A DNA stretch of 64,000 bases from Bacteroidota bacterium. GTDB lineage: Bacteria > Bacteroidota > Bacteroidia > Bacteroidales > F082. The notes beneath the pieces are model-generated. The model was not told the origin of the DNA and made no database searches. It worked only from the letters and a program-made list of their open reading frames with translations. The stretch is taken from the NCBI GenBank assembly GCA_018816765.1, contig JAHIUX010000064.1:1-64000 (forward strand), in the 5' to 3' direction. Numbering within the stretch: the stretch's first letter is position 1; the number at the start of each line of letters is the position of its first letter. The translations under genes and the position numbers were made by a program. Shown here piece by piece: positions 33,487-42,746 of this stretch.

Positions 33487-34569
33487 CTATTGGGCAGCAG
33501 CCTTAATTTTGTCTGACATGCTTAATCCCTCGAGCACCTCAATCATCAGGCCGTCGGAAAGTCCGGTTTTGATCACCCGTTTTTCATAGGTCTGCGGTGC
33601 TGTTTCTATTTCCACAAAGGTGGTATCTCCATCGAAATGCAGCAGGTTTTCGCTAATGGCCAACACACTGTCGCGGCGTTCGAGCACGATGTCGGCATTG
33701 GCGCTGTAGCCTGCGCGGATAAACTGGTTCTCTTTAAGCACCACGTCAGCCCTGATTTCGAACTGAATGGCCCCGTTTTCAGAAACACCTTTGGGGGCAA
33801 TCCGTTCGAGTGTCGCGGTGAACTTGTCGGCATCGATGGCGCCGATGGAAAGGATGAGTTCCATCCCTTCGCGGATTTTGCCTACTTCCGACTCATCCAC
33901 TTTTCCTTCGAAGATCATTTCACTCATATCGGCCACCGTGGCAATGGTTGTGCCGTCATTGAAGGTGTTGCTTTCAATGACCGAGTTGCCTTCTTCAACC
34001 GGAACCGCCAGCACCATTCCGCTGATGGTCGACCGAATCAGGGTGTTTGTGACCTGGCCGGCTTTTTTGGTGGCGCCTTCGCGGATGAGCTGCAAATTAT
34101 CCTCAGCGGCATCAACTTCTTCTTTTGCCGTGCGGAAGGCAATCTCGTAACCCAGGTATTCCGCTTCAGGAACCACGCTCTTTTCAAACAATTCCTTGTA
34201 GCGCAAATAGTTCTTCCGCGCTTCTTCCAGCTGAATTTCGGAGCGCTTTACACGCGACTCCGCATTGTTGAGGTTGATCATGTCAGGAATGATCTTGACC
34301 CTTGCGATCAAGGCGTCTTTTTTGATCATGTCGCCCGGTTCAACAAAGATTTCTTCAATGATGCCCGAAACCTTGGGTTTAATTTCGATTTCCTTGCGGG
34401 GAACAACAGATCCTGTGGCGACGGTTTTCTTAATGATATCGGTCTTTTGCGGGCCAACAGTGCTGTAAACAACAGGCTTTGCCTGTGATTTTTCATACAG
34501 GTAAAAAATGGTTCCTACAAAAATGGCAACTACAACAACAGCTGCAACTATTTTAAGGGTGGTTTTCAT
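33487..34569 (-). CDS. MacA/HlyD-type periplasmic adaptor
   Basis: A 360-residue membrane-fusion protein with an N-terminal membrane anchor (about 7-26), a barrel-sandwich (lipoyl-like) hybrid split by a coiled-coil hairpin (about 95-150), and a beta-barrel domain. It links an inner-membrane ABC pump to an outer-membrane TolC channel. It is the last gene of a four-gene operon with an ATPase and two permeases. No TolC gene is adjacent. Substrate unknown. Confidence 0.9.
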   Translation of the reverse strand: MKTTLKIVAAVVVVAIFVGTIFYLYEKSQAKPVVYSTVGPQKTDIIKKTVATGSVVPRKEIEIKPKVSGIIEEIFVEPGDMIKKDALIARVKIIPDMINLNNAESRVKRSEIQLEEARKNYLRYKELFEKSVVPEAEYLGYEIAFRTAKEEVDAAEDNLQLIREGATKKAGQVTNTLIRSTISGMVLAVPVEEGNSVIESNTFNDGTTIATVADMSEMIFEGKVDESEVGKIREGMELILSIGAIDADKFTATLERIAPKGVSENGAIQFEIRADVVLKENQFIRAGYSANADIVLERRDSVLAISENLLHFDGDTTFVEIETAPQTYEKRVIKTGLSDGLMIEVLEGLSMSDKIKAAAQ

Positions 34570-34609
34570 GATTGTGTCAATTTCACTGATTTATACTGAT
34601 TTATATTCA

Positions 34610-35875
34610 TTATTCGTAACGCAGGGCATCGATCGGTTTTATGCTCACGGCCCTTTTTGCAGGTATCAATCCGGCAAGCAGACCAGATACAACCAGGATC
34701 AACAAGGCAGTGATGGCCACCTTAAAGTCGATGGTGGGGTTCAAAAACATGGTTTGGCCATCGGAAGGAACTGGCAGGTTTTTGTTGATGAGCTCGATGA
34801 TCACCACACCAAGCACAAGGCCGAAATAGCCTGCAATGGTGGTTAAAAACACCGATTCGGTCACAATCTGCGTGATCACCTTCGCCGGTGAGGCACCAAG
34901 TGCCCGCATGATCCCAATTTCCTTTGTGCGCTCCTTGACAATCACCAGCATGATGTTGCTGATGCCAATAACACCCGCCATGAGTGTCCCAATGCCCACA
35001 ACCCAGATCAGGCCACTGATGCCGGCAAACAACCCTGACATCTGCCTGAACTGTTTGTCGAGGTTAAAATAGCCAATGGCCCTGTCGTCTTCAGGGGCCA
35101 CCTTGTGTCTTTCCTTGAGCAAAGTTTTGGCCTTTTCCTCGATGATGGTAACCGGAATACCCGGTTTTGAAGTCATGGCAAACCACCCGACGATGTCGCC
35201 ATAATTAAAGGCCTGTTGCAAGGTGGTGAAAGGCAGGTGGATGCTTTGCTCCTTGTCGCCGCCAAAATTCATGTTCTGGTTTTTAGGGGTAAACAACCCA
35301 ATCACCTGAAAATAAATGCCATTGATCCGAATGTATTTGCCGATTGGATCCTCTCCTTTTTCGAAGAGTACCTCGTAAACCCTTTTCCCGATCACGGCTA
35401 CTTTGCGCTTTTGTTCAATGTCGATCTGGTTGATAAACCGTCCCATGGGCAGGTTCACCGGATCAATCAGGTTCCATTCAGGATAGTCGCCATACACGCT
35501 GAAAGCTCCGGCCTTGTCGTTTCTGACCACATTGTTGCCGCTGTTGCGTCCGCCGCCTTCGAGCCGTGGTGACAACACTGCCAATTCGGCGATATTGTCC
35601 TTGAGCGCCTTGATGTCGTCATTCCGGTAGTAAAACCTCCGGTTACGCGGCAGGCCCTTGTAGGGAATGGTTGTGGGCCTCGTCCACATGAACACGCTGT
35701 TGGTGGCAAAATCACCCATGCCGTACATAACACCATGTTCGAGCCCGCTTCCCGAGCCCAACATGATCATCAGCATGAAGATGCCCCAAAACACACCAAA
35801 AGCCGTAAGTGTTGTGCGAAGTTTATTTTTCGAAAGGCTACTCCATATTTCCTGCCACCGATCGCGATCAAACAT
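34610..35875 (-). CDS. MacB-type ABC transporter permease (second copy)
   Basis: A 421-residue permease with one N-terminal transmembrane helix, a periplasmic MacB_PCD domain (about 45-250) and three C-terminal helices in the FtsX domain (about 285-410). MacB-type permeases drive periplasmic transport rather than flux across the inner membrane. It is clearly paralogous to the next gene upstream, with the same ends (M-F-D-x-D-x-W-Q-E-I and I-K-P-I-D-A-L-R), so the pair may form a heterodimer. Confidence 0.9.
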   Translation of the reverse strand: MFDRDRWQEIWSSLSKNKLRTTLTAFGVFWGIFMLMIMLGSGSGLEHGVMYGMGDFATNSVFMWTRPTTIPYKGLPRNRRFYYRNDDIKALKDNIAELAVLSPRLEGGGRNSGNNVVRNDKAGAFSVYGDYPEWNLIDPVNLPMGRFINQIDIEQKRKVAVIGKRVYEVLFEKGEDPIGKYIRINGIYFQVIGLFTPKNQNMNFGGDKEQSIHLPFTTLQQAFNYGDIVGWFAMTSKPGIPVTIIEEKAKTLLKERHKVAPEDDRAIGYFNLDKQFRQMSGLFAGISGLIWVVGIGTLMAGVIGISNIMLVIVKERTKEIGIMRALGASPAKVITQIVTESVFLTTIAGYFGLVLGVVIIELINKNLPVPSDGQTMFLNPTIDFKVAITALLILVVSGLLAGLIPAKRAVSIKPIDALRYE

Positions 35876-35944
35876 GCTTATTGATTTTATTCTGTTACTT
35901 TCTTTTGTTCATTATTACTTCCACTCCGGCTGGCCAACACTGGC

Positions 35945-37177
35945 TTATTCATCCCTCAGTGCTTCGATGGGTTTAATGGCTGCTGCTTTGCGGGCAGGGA
36001 AAAATCCGGCCAGCGATCCGGCCACAACCAACAGTATGGTGGCCCCAACTGCAATATTGATGTCCACTTCGGGTTGCCTGAAGAACGGCGTTTCAATCTG
36101 CTTCGAAATCAATTCGAGCAGTCCCACACCCAGCACCAATCCGATATACCCTGCAAAACCCGTTATTAAGATGGCTTCCTGAAGAATCAGTCCGATGATG
36201 CTTTGCGGTGTGGCGCCAAGGGCTTTGCGAATGCCAATTTCCTTGGTACGTTCCTTCACCACGATCATCATGATGTTGCTTACGCCAACCACACCGGCGA
36301 TGATTGTGCCAATGCCAATGATCCATATAAACAGCCTGATGCTGGCAAACAGACTTTTAAACTTCTGGAACTCTTCGACGCTGTTCCATAGAAACATGGC
36401 CCTTTCGTCGGTGGGATCGTATTTGTGCTTTGCCGCCAGTTTCGATTTAATGTCTTCCTGTATCAGCTTTGCTTCTTCAACGCCTGCATCGCCCACAGTC
36501 ACGGCCAGGGTATTGATTCTGTTGCCGGCACCAAAAACACGTTGGGCTGTACTCAGCGGAAGGTAGATCAGTTGCATGTTTTCGTCGCGTCCATCGTCGT
36601 CGGTAAAAATGCCCACCACCTTAAACGGCACTCCGTTCACCTGGATGTATTTACCCATGGGCGCCTCCTCCTTGAACAAGGCTTCTTTCACCTTGGTGCT
36701 GATGACAACCGATTTACGGAATTCATCCATATCGGTTTTGTTAATAAACCGGCCTTCAAGGATGTCCATCTTTTCGATAAAGGCATAATCAGGATGCACC
36801 GTACGTATGCTGAACGACCCGAATTCGTTGTTATAAGATATGGTTGACGCTCCCCAAATCTGGTAACGCGACGAAATCTTGTCGATTCCTTTGACGGTGT
36901 TTGAAATATTGTCATAATCTTCGTTGGTCATCTGGATATAGCGCCCCGGTTGCATCCCGGCATAAGGTTTGCTGGTTTGTCCACTCCATATCCAGATGGT
37001 GTTGGTGGCCGAGGAGCGAAATTCGTTCTCAACACCCTTTTGCAGGCCAATGCCCGATCCTTGCAAAATGATCAGCATAAAAATCCCCCAGGCTACCGAA
37101 AAGCCTGTGAGGAAGGTGCGCAGCTTATTCTTTTCAATCGTATTGAAAATTTCCTGCCATTTATCCAGATCAAACAT
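35945..37177 (-). CDS. MacB-type ABC transporter permease (first copy)
   Basis: A 410-residue permease with the same layout as its downstream paralogue: N-terminal helix, MacB_PCD periplasmic domain, three-helix FtsX domain. The conserved R-T-K-E-I-G block near residue 310 is present in both copies. It begins 17 bases after the ATPase stop. The ATPase is a separate protein here, unlike the fused MacB of Proteobacteria. Confidence 0.9.
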   Translation of the reverse strand: MFDLDKWQEIFNTIEKNKLRTFLTGFSVAWGIFMLIILQGSGIGLQKGVENEFRSSATNTIWIWSGQTSKPYAGMQPGRYIQMTNEDYDNISNTVKGIDKISSRYQIWGASTISYNNEFGSFSIRTVHPDYAFIEKMDILEGRFINKTDMDEFRKSVVISTKVKEALFKEEAPMGKYIQVNGVPFKVVGIFTDDDGRDENMQLIYLPLSTAQRVFGAGNRINTLAVTVGDAGVEEAKLIQEDIKSKLAAKHKYDPTDERAMFLWNSVEEFQKFKSLFASIRLFIWIIGIGTIIAGVVGVSNIMMIVVKERTKEIGIRKALGATPQSIIGLILQEAILITGFAGYIGLVLGVGLLELISKQIETPFFRQPEVDINIAVGATILLVVAGSLAGFFPARKAAAIKPIEALRDE

Positions 37178-37194
37178 AGCGTGGTTGTATTAGG

Positions 37195-37905
37195 TTAAAC
37201 TGCAATTTTACGGGACTCATGCTGGTGGTGTCCGTTTTTCTGATCGCTTCCGATCAGTCCGTCGTGCAGCCTGATGATGCGCTGTGTGTTGTTTGCAATG
37301 TCGTTTTCATGGGTCACAATGACAATGGTGATGCCGCTGAGGTTGATCTCTTTAAACAGCGCTATCACTTCCATGGAGGTCACGCTGTCGAGGGCTCCCG
37401 TAGGTTCGTCGGCCAGGATGATTTTTGGCTTCCCGATGAGGGCGCGGGCAATAGCCAGGCGCTGTTTTTGTCCGCCCGACAATTCATTGGGCAAGTGCAT
37501 GGCCCAGTCGGTCAGTCCAACCCTTTCGAGGTATTCCATTGCCAGGGCGTTGCGTTTGCGTCTGGGAACACCCTGATAATAAAGGGGCAAGGCCACATTT
37601 TCAACTGCGTTTTTAAAGCTGATCAGGTTAAACGACTGAAACACAAAGCCTATAAACTGGTTGCGCAGCCGGGCAGCCTTGGTTTCATTCATGTCGCGAA
37701 TCAGGGTTCCGTCGAGGTAAAACTCGCCCTGGTCATATTCGTCAAGCAGTCCAATGATGTTGAGCAGCGTCGATTTTCCGGATCCGGATGAACCCATGAT
37801 GGAAACCATTTCGCCTTGTTCCACGTCGAGATCGATGCCCTTGAGCACATGAAGGCTGTTGCTCCCCATGACATAGCTCTTGTGGATGTCCCTGAGTTTA
37901 ATCAT
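37195..37905 (-). CDS. MacB/LolD-type ABC transporter ATPase
   Basis: A 236-residue ATPase starting at 37905 (M-I-K-L-R-D-I-H-K). It has Walker A G-S-S-G-S-G-K-S-T, signature L-S-G-G-Q-K-Q-R, Walker B with D-E-P-T-G-A-L-D, and the switch His in V-T-H-E. It heads the operon and would energise the two downstream permeases with the MacA-like adaptor. Likely roles are export of peptides, macrolide-like compounds or lipoproteins; the sequence does not decide. Confidence 0.93.
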   Translation of the reverse strand: MIKLRDIHKSYVMGSNSLHVLKGIDLDVEQGEMVSIMGSSGSGKSTLLNIIGLLDEYDQGEFYLDGTLIRDMNETKAARLRNQFIGFVFQSFNLISFKNAVENVALPLYYQGVPRRKRNALAMEYLERVGLTDWAMHLPNELSGGQKQRLAIARALIGKPKIILADEPTGALDSVTSMEVIALFKEINLSGITIVIVTHENDIANNTQRIIRLHDGLIGSDQKNGHHQHESRKIAV

Positions 37906-38117
37906 CTGTTGTTGTTGTTTGGTACAATGCACTAAGCGTACAAAAACAAACTTACATACACTATGCCATCATTCATAATGATCTATCATTGTGGGCGTTA
38001 AAATCTTTCCTGGAAAAAATGGTTCGTCAGGCAGGTGTGCGCCTGCGTGCAATATTATTCGATTACGAACACTTTGCCGGAACATTTGCCTGCCCTGGGC
38101 AGACCTCATGAAGCAAC

Positions 38118-39275
38118 TTATCCGCCATATGCATGCAGGAGATTGGCAACAATATAGCCAAGATAATTTCCGATAGCATATCCGATGATCCCTACGGTAA
38201 GACCCGGAACAAGAATCTCACGGTTTTTCAGCGCACCGGCGATGACCGGAACAAAAGGCGGACTGCAAATGAGGGCCGTGGAAGTGATCATGACAGTGTC
38301 GGTATCAATCCGGAATATCGCTGCCAGCAACACATGCAGCAGCAGGGAGCCAAAAATCACCAGGGTGATGTAATAAATAAGCTGTGGTGAAGCTTTGAGC
38401 ATTTCGTTCACATTCACCATGGAAGAAACGGTCAGCGAAAAGATCAGGATCAGGTACATGCCGAGTTCAAAGCTTTTCTCAATCTGCCTGATGCGTTTTA
38501 CAAACGAAGCAGCAATGCCAAGGCTGGTAATCAACAGAATCACCGTTACCATCGTCAGGCTTTGTGGCACCAGCAGCGAAACACCTCCCGCAATACCAAA
38601 AATGAGCAGCGAAATTGCCAGGCCTGTAAGTAAAGGACGCCGCATGCCGGGCTGCAATATGCCCCAATAAGGATCTTCAGCGGCTTCCTCCATCAGGTGG
38701 TTGCTGCCCTGGCCGCTTAAACGGAAAGCCGGCAGTATCAGCCTGAACACCTGCCGCCCGCCGAAAATCAGCAGGAAGAAATACGCTGCGCTGATGACCA
38801 TATCATAGGTGTGGGTCAGGATGTAGGTGTTTTCGTCCACGTCGAGCATCAGCTTCAGTGAGGCCAGGTTGGGCGTCCCGCCAGTGTACACCCCGACTAG
38901 CATTCCACTGACTTTCCACAGCTGTGGATTTGTATCCCTGAACAGATAATACCCAATCGTAACCGTGACAACCACACTGATCACCGCCAGAACCATCGAC
39001 AACAGGCTTTTCCCTGCCAGTGCCGACCATTGCCTGAAATTGGATGAAAACAACAAGAGCGGAATGGCCAGCGGAATGCTGATGGTCATGATCATTTCCT
39101 GCAACTTGCCATGGCCATCGGGCATGATAGGCAAGGCTCCGAGCAACAGGCCGGCAGCGTAGGCAATCAGCACAGCGCCCAGTTTGTTTACGAATGGATA
39201 TTTATGGCACAGATGCAGCACGCCCATGGGAGCAAACACATAGAACAAGGCAAGTAAGATCAGCGGAAGGCTCAT
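38118..39275 (-). CDS. DUF819 family membrane protein
   Basis: A 385-residue inner-membrane protein with about ten hydrophobic helices. The start at 39275 (M-S-L-P-L-I-L-L) is preferred because the longer frame runs through the divergent promoter region. A G-V-Y-T-G-G-T-P-N block near the middle is typical of DUF819 (YjcL-like) proteins, which are believed to be transporters of unknown substrate. It is divergent from the RNase H gene. Confidence 0.85.
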   Translation of the reverse strand: MSLPLILLALFYVFAPMGVLHLCHKYPFVNKLGAVLIAYAAGLLLGALPIMPDGHGKLQEMIMTISIPLAIPLLLFSSNFRQWSALAGKSLLSMVLAVISVVVTVTIGYYLFRDTNPQLWKVSGMLVGVYTGGTPNLASLKLMLDVDENTYILTHTYDMVISAAYFFLLIFGGRQVFRLILPAFRLSGQGSNHLMEEAAEDPYWGILQPGMRRPLLTGLAISLLIFGIAGGVSLLVPQSLTMVTVILLITSLGIAASFVKRIRQIEKSFELGMYLILIFSLTVSSMVNVNEMLKASPQLIYYITLVIFGSLLLHVLLAAIFRIDTDTVMITSTALICSPPFVPVIAGALKNREILVPGLTVGIIGYAIGNYLGYIVANLLHAYGG

Positions 39276-39292
39276 GTGTAAAAGGATTTGCG

Positions 39293-39300
39293 CAAAGATA
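39293..39300 (-). promoter_or_regulatory. -7 promoter element for the DUF819 gene
   Basis: TATCTTTG on the minus strand, with TTTG at complement 39322-39325 (21-base spacer) as a possible -33 element. Confidence 0.55.
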
Positions 39301-39356
39301 AAAAACACCTTGACTGAACTACAAAACAAAGATGTGCCGAAAACCCGCATTATTGG

Positions 39357-39364
39357 TAATTTTG
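39357..39364 (+). promoter_or_regulatory. -7 promoter element for the RNase H gene
   Basis: TAATTTTG ends only 4 bases before the ATG at 39369, so the transcript probably begins at or within the first codons (leaderless). Confidence 0.5.
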
Positions 39365-39368
39365 CACC

Positions 39369-39992
39369 ATGGCAGTGAATAAATTTTATGTGGTTTGGGA
39401 GGGCCGGACAACGGGTATATTTTCCAGCTGGTCCGAATGCAGGAAACAGGTTGAAGGTTTTGCCGGGGCAAAATACAAGGGCTTTGCCGATAAAGCTGCC
39501 GCAGAAAAGGCCTTTAAAAGCAATTACTGGGCCGCTGCTTCGCCAGCCCGTAAACACACCCATTCAGGCACTTTGGCAAGTCCACGACCGGCGTATCACT
39601 ACCTTGCTGTTGATGCCGCCTGCGCCGGAAATCCAGGTCTGATGGAATACCGCGGCGTTTCGTCGGTTACCGGTGAGGAGGTTTTTCATTCGATGGTCTA
39701 CCAGCATGGCACCAATAACATCGGTGAGTTTCTGGCCATCGTCCATGGACTGGCCTGGCAGCAAAAACACAAGCTGAACATTCCCATTTACAGCGATTCG
39801 GTGAATGCCATCAAATGGGTTAAGTCAGGCAAAGCAAATACGAAACTCGTCGAAAACAGCCAGAACCAAATCCTGTTTGAACACCTGTCGCGTGCCGAAG
39901 ACTGGTTGCAAAACAATAAGGTGGATGTACAACTACTGAAATGGGATACCAAAAACTGGGGCGAAATTCCTGCTGATTTCGGGCGCAAATAA
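39369..39992 (+). CDS. ribonuclease H with viroplasmin domain
   Basis: This enzyme cuts the RNA strand of RNA:DNA hybrids. The 207-residue protein has an N-terminal Caulimovirus-type viroplasmin (hybrid-binding) domain (about 1-50, F-Y-V-V-W-E-G-R-T-T-G-I-F) and an RNase HI domain (about 70-207) with catalytic D in A-V-D-A-A, E in N-I-G-E-F and D in Y-S-D-S. The two-domain form is common in Bacteroidota. The predicted promoter implies a leaderless message. Confidence 0.9.
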   Translation: MAVNKFYVVWEGRTTGIFSSWSECRKQVEGFAGAKYKGFADKAAAEKAFKSNYWAAASPARKHTHSGTLASPRPAYHYLAVDAACAGNPGLMEYRGVSSVTGEEVFHSMVYQHGTNNIGEFLAIVHGLAWQQKHKLNIPIYSDSVNAIKWVKSGKANTKLVENSQNQILFEHLSRAEDWLQNNKVDVQLLKWDTKNWGEIPADFGRK

Positions 39993-40047
39993 AGGTCAAT
40001 GCTGTGTTTGATTTTACCAAGACCTGGTAAAACGCATCCCGATTCAT

Positions 40048-40055
40048 TACATTTG
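40048..40055 (+). promoter_or_regulatory. -7 promoter element for the phosphoesterase gene
   Basis: TACATTTG, 24 bases before the ATG. Confidence 0.55.
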
Positions 40056-40079
40056 TAGTAAACAAAGCAAACTGATTCA

Positions 40080-41975
40080 ATGAGAACATTCATTTTGTCC
40101 TGCATTTTTCTGATTTCAATGGCTCAGCTTGCCCGTGCCCAGGGCATTCCAGCCGCTTATGCCAATATCCATGCCGATGAAAACGGTTTGTATATCCTGC
40201 ATCCCGAATCGGGCGATAAGCTGGAGTTCATCAGCACAGAATCGGATATTTCGCCCGATGCATTCGTTCGTGCTGCCCGCGGCGCTTCCCAAGGACTCGA
40301 TTTCGACTTTGCTGATGCCGGGCTTCAGGGCTTGCTATACTACGGTTTTGTTCCGGCTGAAAATGTGCGGTTTCCGCTGCCCGCCTGGTTCAAACATGCC
40401 GAAAAAATCACTGACGGCAAAGCCTCGGTCAACATCACAGCTATGCGAGGGAAATACGACATTATTGGCTGGGAAACCAGCGGACGCGGGCTGTTGGCCT
40501 ATCGCGTAAGCAATTCAAGGGGAGAGCTGATCTATGAAGGGAGGGTTGGTTTCGTAGGGAAAGGACCTTTTGAACCCACGCTTACCATCACCGAAGGACC
40601 CTTTGTGAACAGGGTTACTTCAGAAAGTGTCACCCTCACCTTTAGCACCAGCCAGTTATGCAGCCCAACGGTAAGTATTGATGGCATTGTGTATGCTGAA
40701 AAACAACGCATGATGAATCCTGCCGGAAATACCCGGCACGAAATCCTGATCAATAAACTTAAGCCCGCCACCACCTACACCTATAGTGTACATACGGCTG
40801 AGCAATCCATTTCCAATCGTTTCACTACAGCCCCGCTCGCGGGAAGCCGCAAGCCTTTCGCCTTTGGCTATGCAAGCGACTCGCGAAAAGCCATGGGCGG
40901 CGGCGAACGGAGTATGAAAGGCGTCAATGCCTATATGGTCAAGCGACTGGCGGCCTTGTCAGTGAGCCAGGGCGCTGCTTTTCTGCAGTTTACCGGTGAC
41001 CTGATCAACGGGCAAATTTCTGCCATTGAAGAAACAAGGCTTGAATATGCCAGCTGGAAACGGGCGGTTGAGCCGTTCTGGCATACTATCCCCGTTTATA
41101 CAGGAATGGGAAACCACGAATCCGTTTGCCTCCTCTTTGGTGATGATGCAAACGCTGTGTCCGTCGACAGGTTTCCATTCGCTTCATCATCAGCCGAAAC
41201 CGTTTTCGCCAATGAATTCTGCAACCCTGCCAACGGACCGGTGAGCGAGGATGGCTCCTATTTCGATCCTGATCCGAACAGCTCGGATTTTCCGCCATAC
41301 CATGAAAGTGTGTATTCCTATACCTACGACAATGTAGCCATGGTGGTGCTGAACAGCGATTACTGGTATGCTAAAAACGAAGAAATGATCCCATTAACAG
41401 GAGGCAATCCGCATGGGTATGTCATGGACAACCAGCTGGCATGGTTTGCCAAAACCATCGAACACCTTGAGGCAGATAAACAAATTGACCATGTATTTGT
41501 TAGTATACATACGCCTCTTTTCCCGAATGGCGGGCATGCAGGCGATGCAATGTGGTACCTCGGAAATAATGATATCCGGCCTTATGTCGCCGGAAATCCG
41601 GTAGAAAAAGGCATTATCGAACGACGCGATGAACTGCTCAACATTATGGTAAATCAAAGCAAGAAGGTGGTGGCTGTGTTGACAGGCGATGAACACAATT
41701 ACAGCAGGCTGCTCATCGACAGTGATATGGCCCTGTATCCTGAAAGCTGGTCACATGAAAAACTGGTGCTTAAACGCCCGCTCTGGCAAATCACGAACGG
41801 ATCGGCCGGAGCTCCTTACTATGGCCCTGAAACACTCCCCTGGTCTGATCACCTGAAGGTGTTTTCACAACAATCAGCACTGGCCATGTTTTACGTCAAC
41901 GGCTCTGAAGTCGAACTGAAGGTGACCAATCCCGACACATTGGAAGAAATAGAAACCATCAGGCTGCGCCAATGA
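40080..41975 (+). CDS. secreted purple-acid-phosphatase-like metallophosphoesterase
   Basis: A 631-residue exported protein with a signal peptide ending at A-R-A-Q. A fibronectin-type domain (about 160-250) precedes the calcineurin-like catalytic domain with G-D-L near 310, G-N-H-E near 345, V-S-I-H near 475 and T-G-D-E-H-N near 540, as in purple acid phosphatases. The expected function is phosphate release from organic esters outside the cytoplasm. It precedes an inorganic pyrophosphatase, a plausible phosphate-related neighbour, but each gene has its own promoter. Confidence 0.88.
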   Translation: MRTFILSCIFLISMAQLARAQGIPAAYANIHADENGLYILHPESGDKLEFISTESDISPDAFVRAARGASQGLDFDFADAGLQGLLYYGFVPAENVRFPLPAWFKHAEKITDGKASVNITAMRGKYDIIGWETSGRGLLAYRVSNSRGELIYEGRVGFVGKGPFEPTLTITEGPFVNRVTSESVTLTFSTSQLCSPTVSIDGIVYAEKQRMMNPAGNTRHEILINKLKPATTYTYSVHTAEQSISNRFTTAPLAGSRKPFAFGYASDSRKAMGGGERSMKGVNAYMVKRLAALSVSQGAAFLQFTGDLINGQISAIEETRLEYASWKRAVEPFWHTIPVYTGMGNHESVCLLFGDDANAVSVDRFPFASSSAETVFANEFCNPANGPVSEDGSYFDPDPNSSDFPPYHESVYSYTYDNVAMVVLNSDYWYAKNEEMIPLTGGNPHGYVMDNQLAWFAKTIEHLEADKQIDHVFVSIHTPLFPNGGHAGDAMWYLGNNDIRPYVAGNPVEKGIIERRDELLNIMVNQSKKVVAVLTGDEHNYSRLLIDSDMALYPESWSHEKLVLKRPLWQITNGSAGAPYYGPETLPWSDHLKVFSQQSALAMFYVNGSEVELKVTNPDTLEEIETIRLRQ

Positions 41976-42017
41976 CAACAACATTATCCCTGAAAAATAA
42001 GCTTGCTTAAAATAAAC

Positions 42018-42025
42018 TAACTTTG
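42018..42025 (+). promoter_or_regulatory. -7 promoter element for ppa
   Basis: TAACTTTG, 32 bases before the ATG. Confidence 0.55.
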
Positions 42026-42057
42026 TCACTGATAACAACCAAACATCCTGATAGTAT

Positions 42058-42726
42058 ATGTCAAAAATAATGGACCCCATCGGCCGGCTGATGGGTTTAA
42101 GGTATAAGTCGCACCCCTGGCATGGCGTTGAAATTGGCCCAAAAGCCCCGGAAGTAATCACCTGTTTTATCGAAATGGTGCCAACTGACACGGTGAAATA
42201 CGAGGTTGATAAAGACTCCGGATACCTGCGTCTCGACCGTCCCCAGAAGTATTCAAATGTTGTGCCTGCCCTGTATGGCTTTATTCCACAAACTTTCTGT
42301 GCGCAGCGTGTGGCTGAATTCTGTCAGGAAAAAACTGGCCGCAGCAACATCAAAGGCGACCGCGACCCGCTGGATATCTGCGTGCTGACGGAAAAAGACA
42401 TCACCCACGGCGATATCCTCGTTAAGGCCAGGCCCATAGGCGGTTTCCGTATGCTTGACGGCGATGAAGCTGATGATAAGCTGGTGGCCGTGCTCGATAA
42501 CGATGCCGTGTATGGCGACTACAAAGATATCTCCGATTGTCCCGCCCTTGTGCTCGACAGGCTGAAACACTATTTTTTAACCTACAAAGACCTTCCGGGT
42601 CGCGAAAGCAATGTTGAAATCACCCATGTGTATGGCATTGAAGAAGCGCATGAGGTCATCAGGCGGTCGATGAGCGATTACCATCACAAGTTCGACAACC
42701 TCGACACCTTTTTCTCAGAAGTCTGA
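42058..42726 (+). CDS. ppa: inorganic pyrophosphatase (family I)
   Basis: This cytoplasmic enzyme hydrolyses pyrophosphate and pulls biosynthetic reactions forward. The 222-residue protein has the family I signature D-R-D-P-L-D (metal-binding aspartates) near residue 100 and the nearby Y-G-F-I-P. It is longer than the ~176-residue E. coli enzyme, as usual for this phylum. It is convergent with the epimerase gene across 20 bp. Confidence 0.93.
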   Translation: MSKIMDPIGRLMGLRYKSHPWHGVEIGPKAPEVITCFIEMVPTDTVKYEVDKDSGYLRLDRPQKYSNVVPALYGFIPQTFCAQRVAEFCQEKTGRSNIKGDRDPLDICVLTEKDITHGDILVKARPIGGFRMLDGDEADDKLVAVLDNDAVYGDYKDISDCPALVLDRLKHYFLTYKDLPGRESNVEITHVYGIEEAHEVIRRSMSDYHHKFDNLDTFFSEV

Positions 42727-42746
42727 TGTTGAAATTTTTATAGACG

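Noticed and set aside
33637-34488. 283-codon plus-strand frame opposite the MacA-like adaptor
   Set aside because: Antisense shadow of a gene with clear adaptor architecture.
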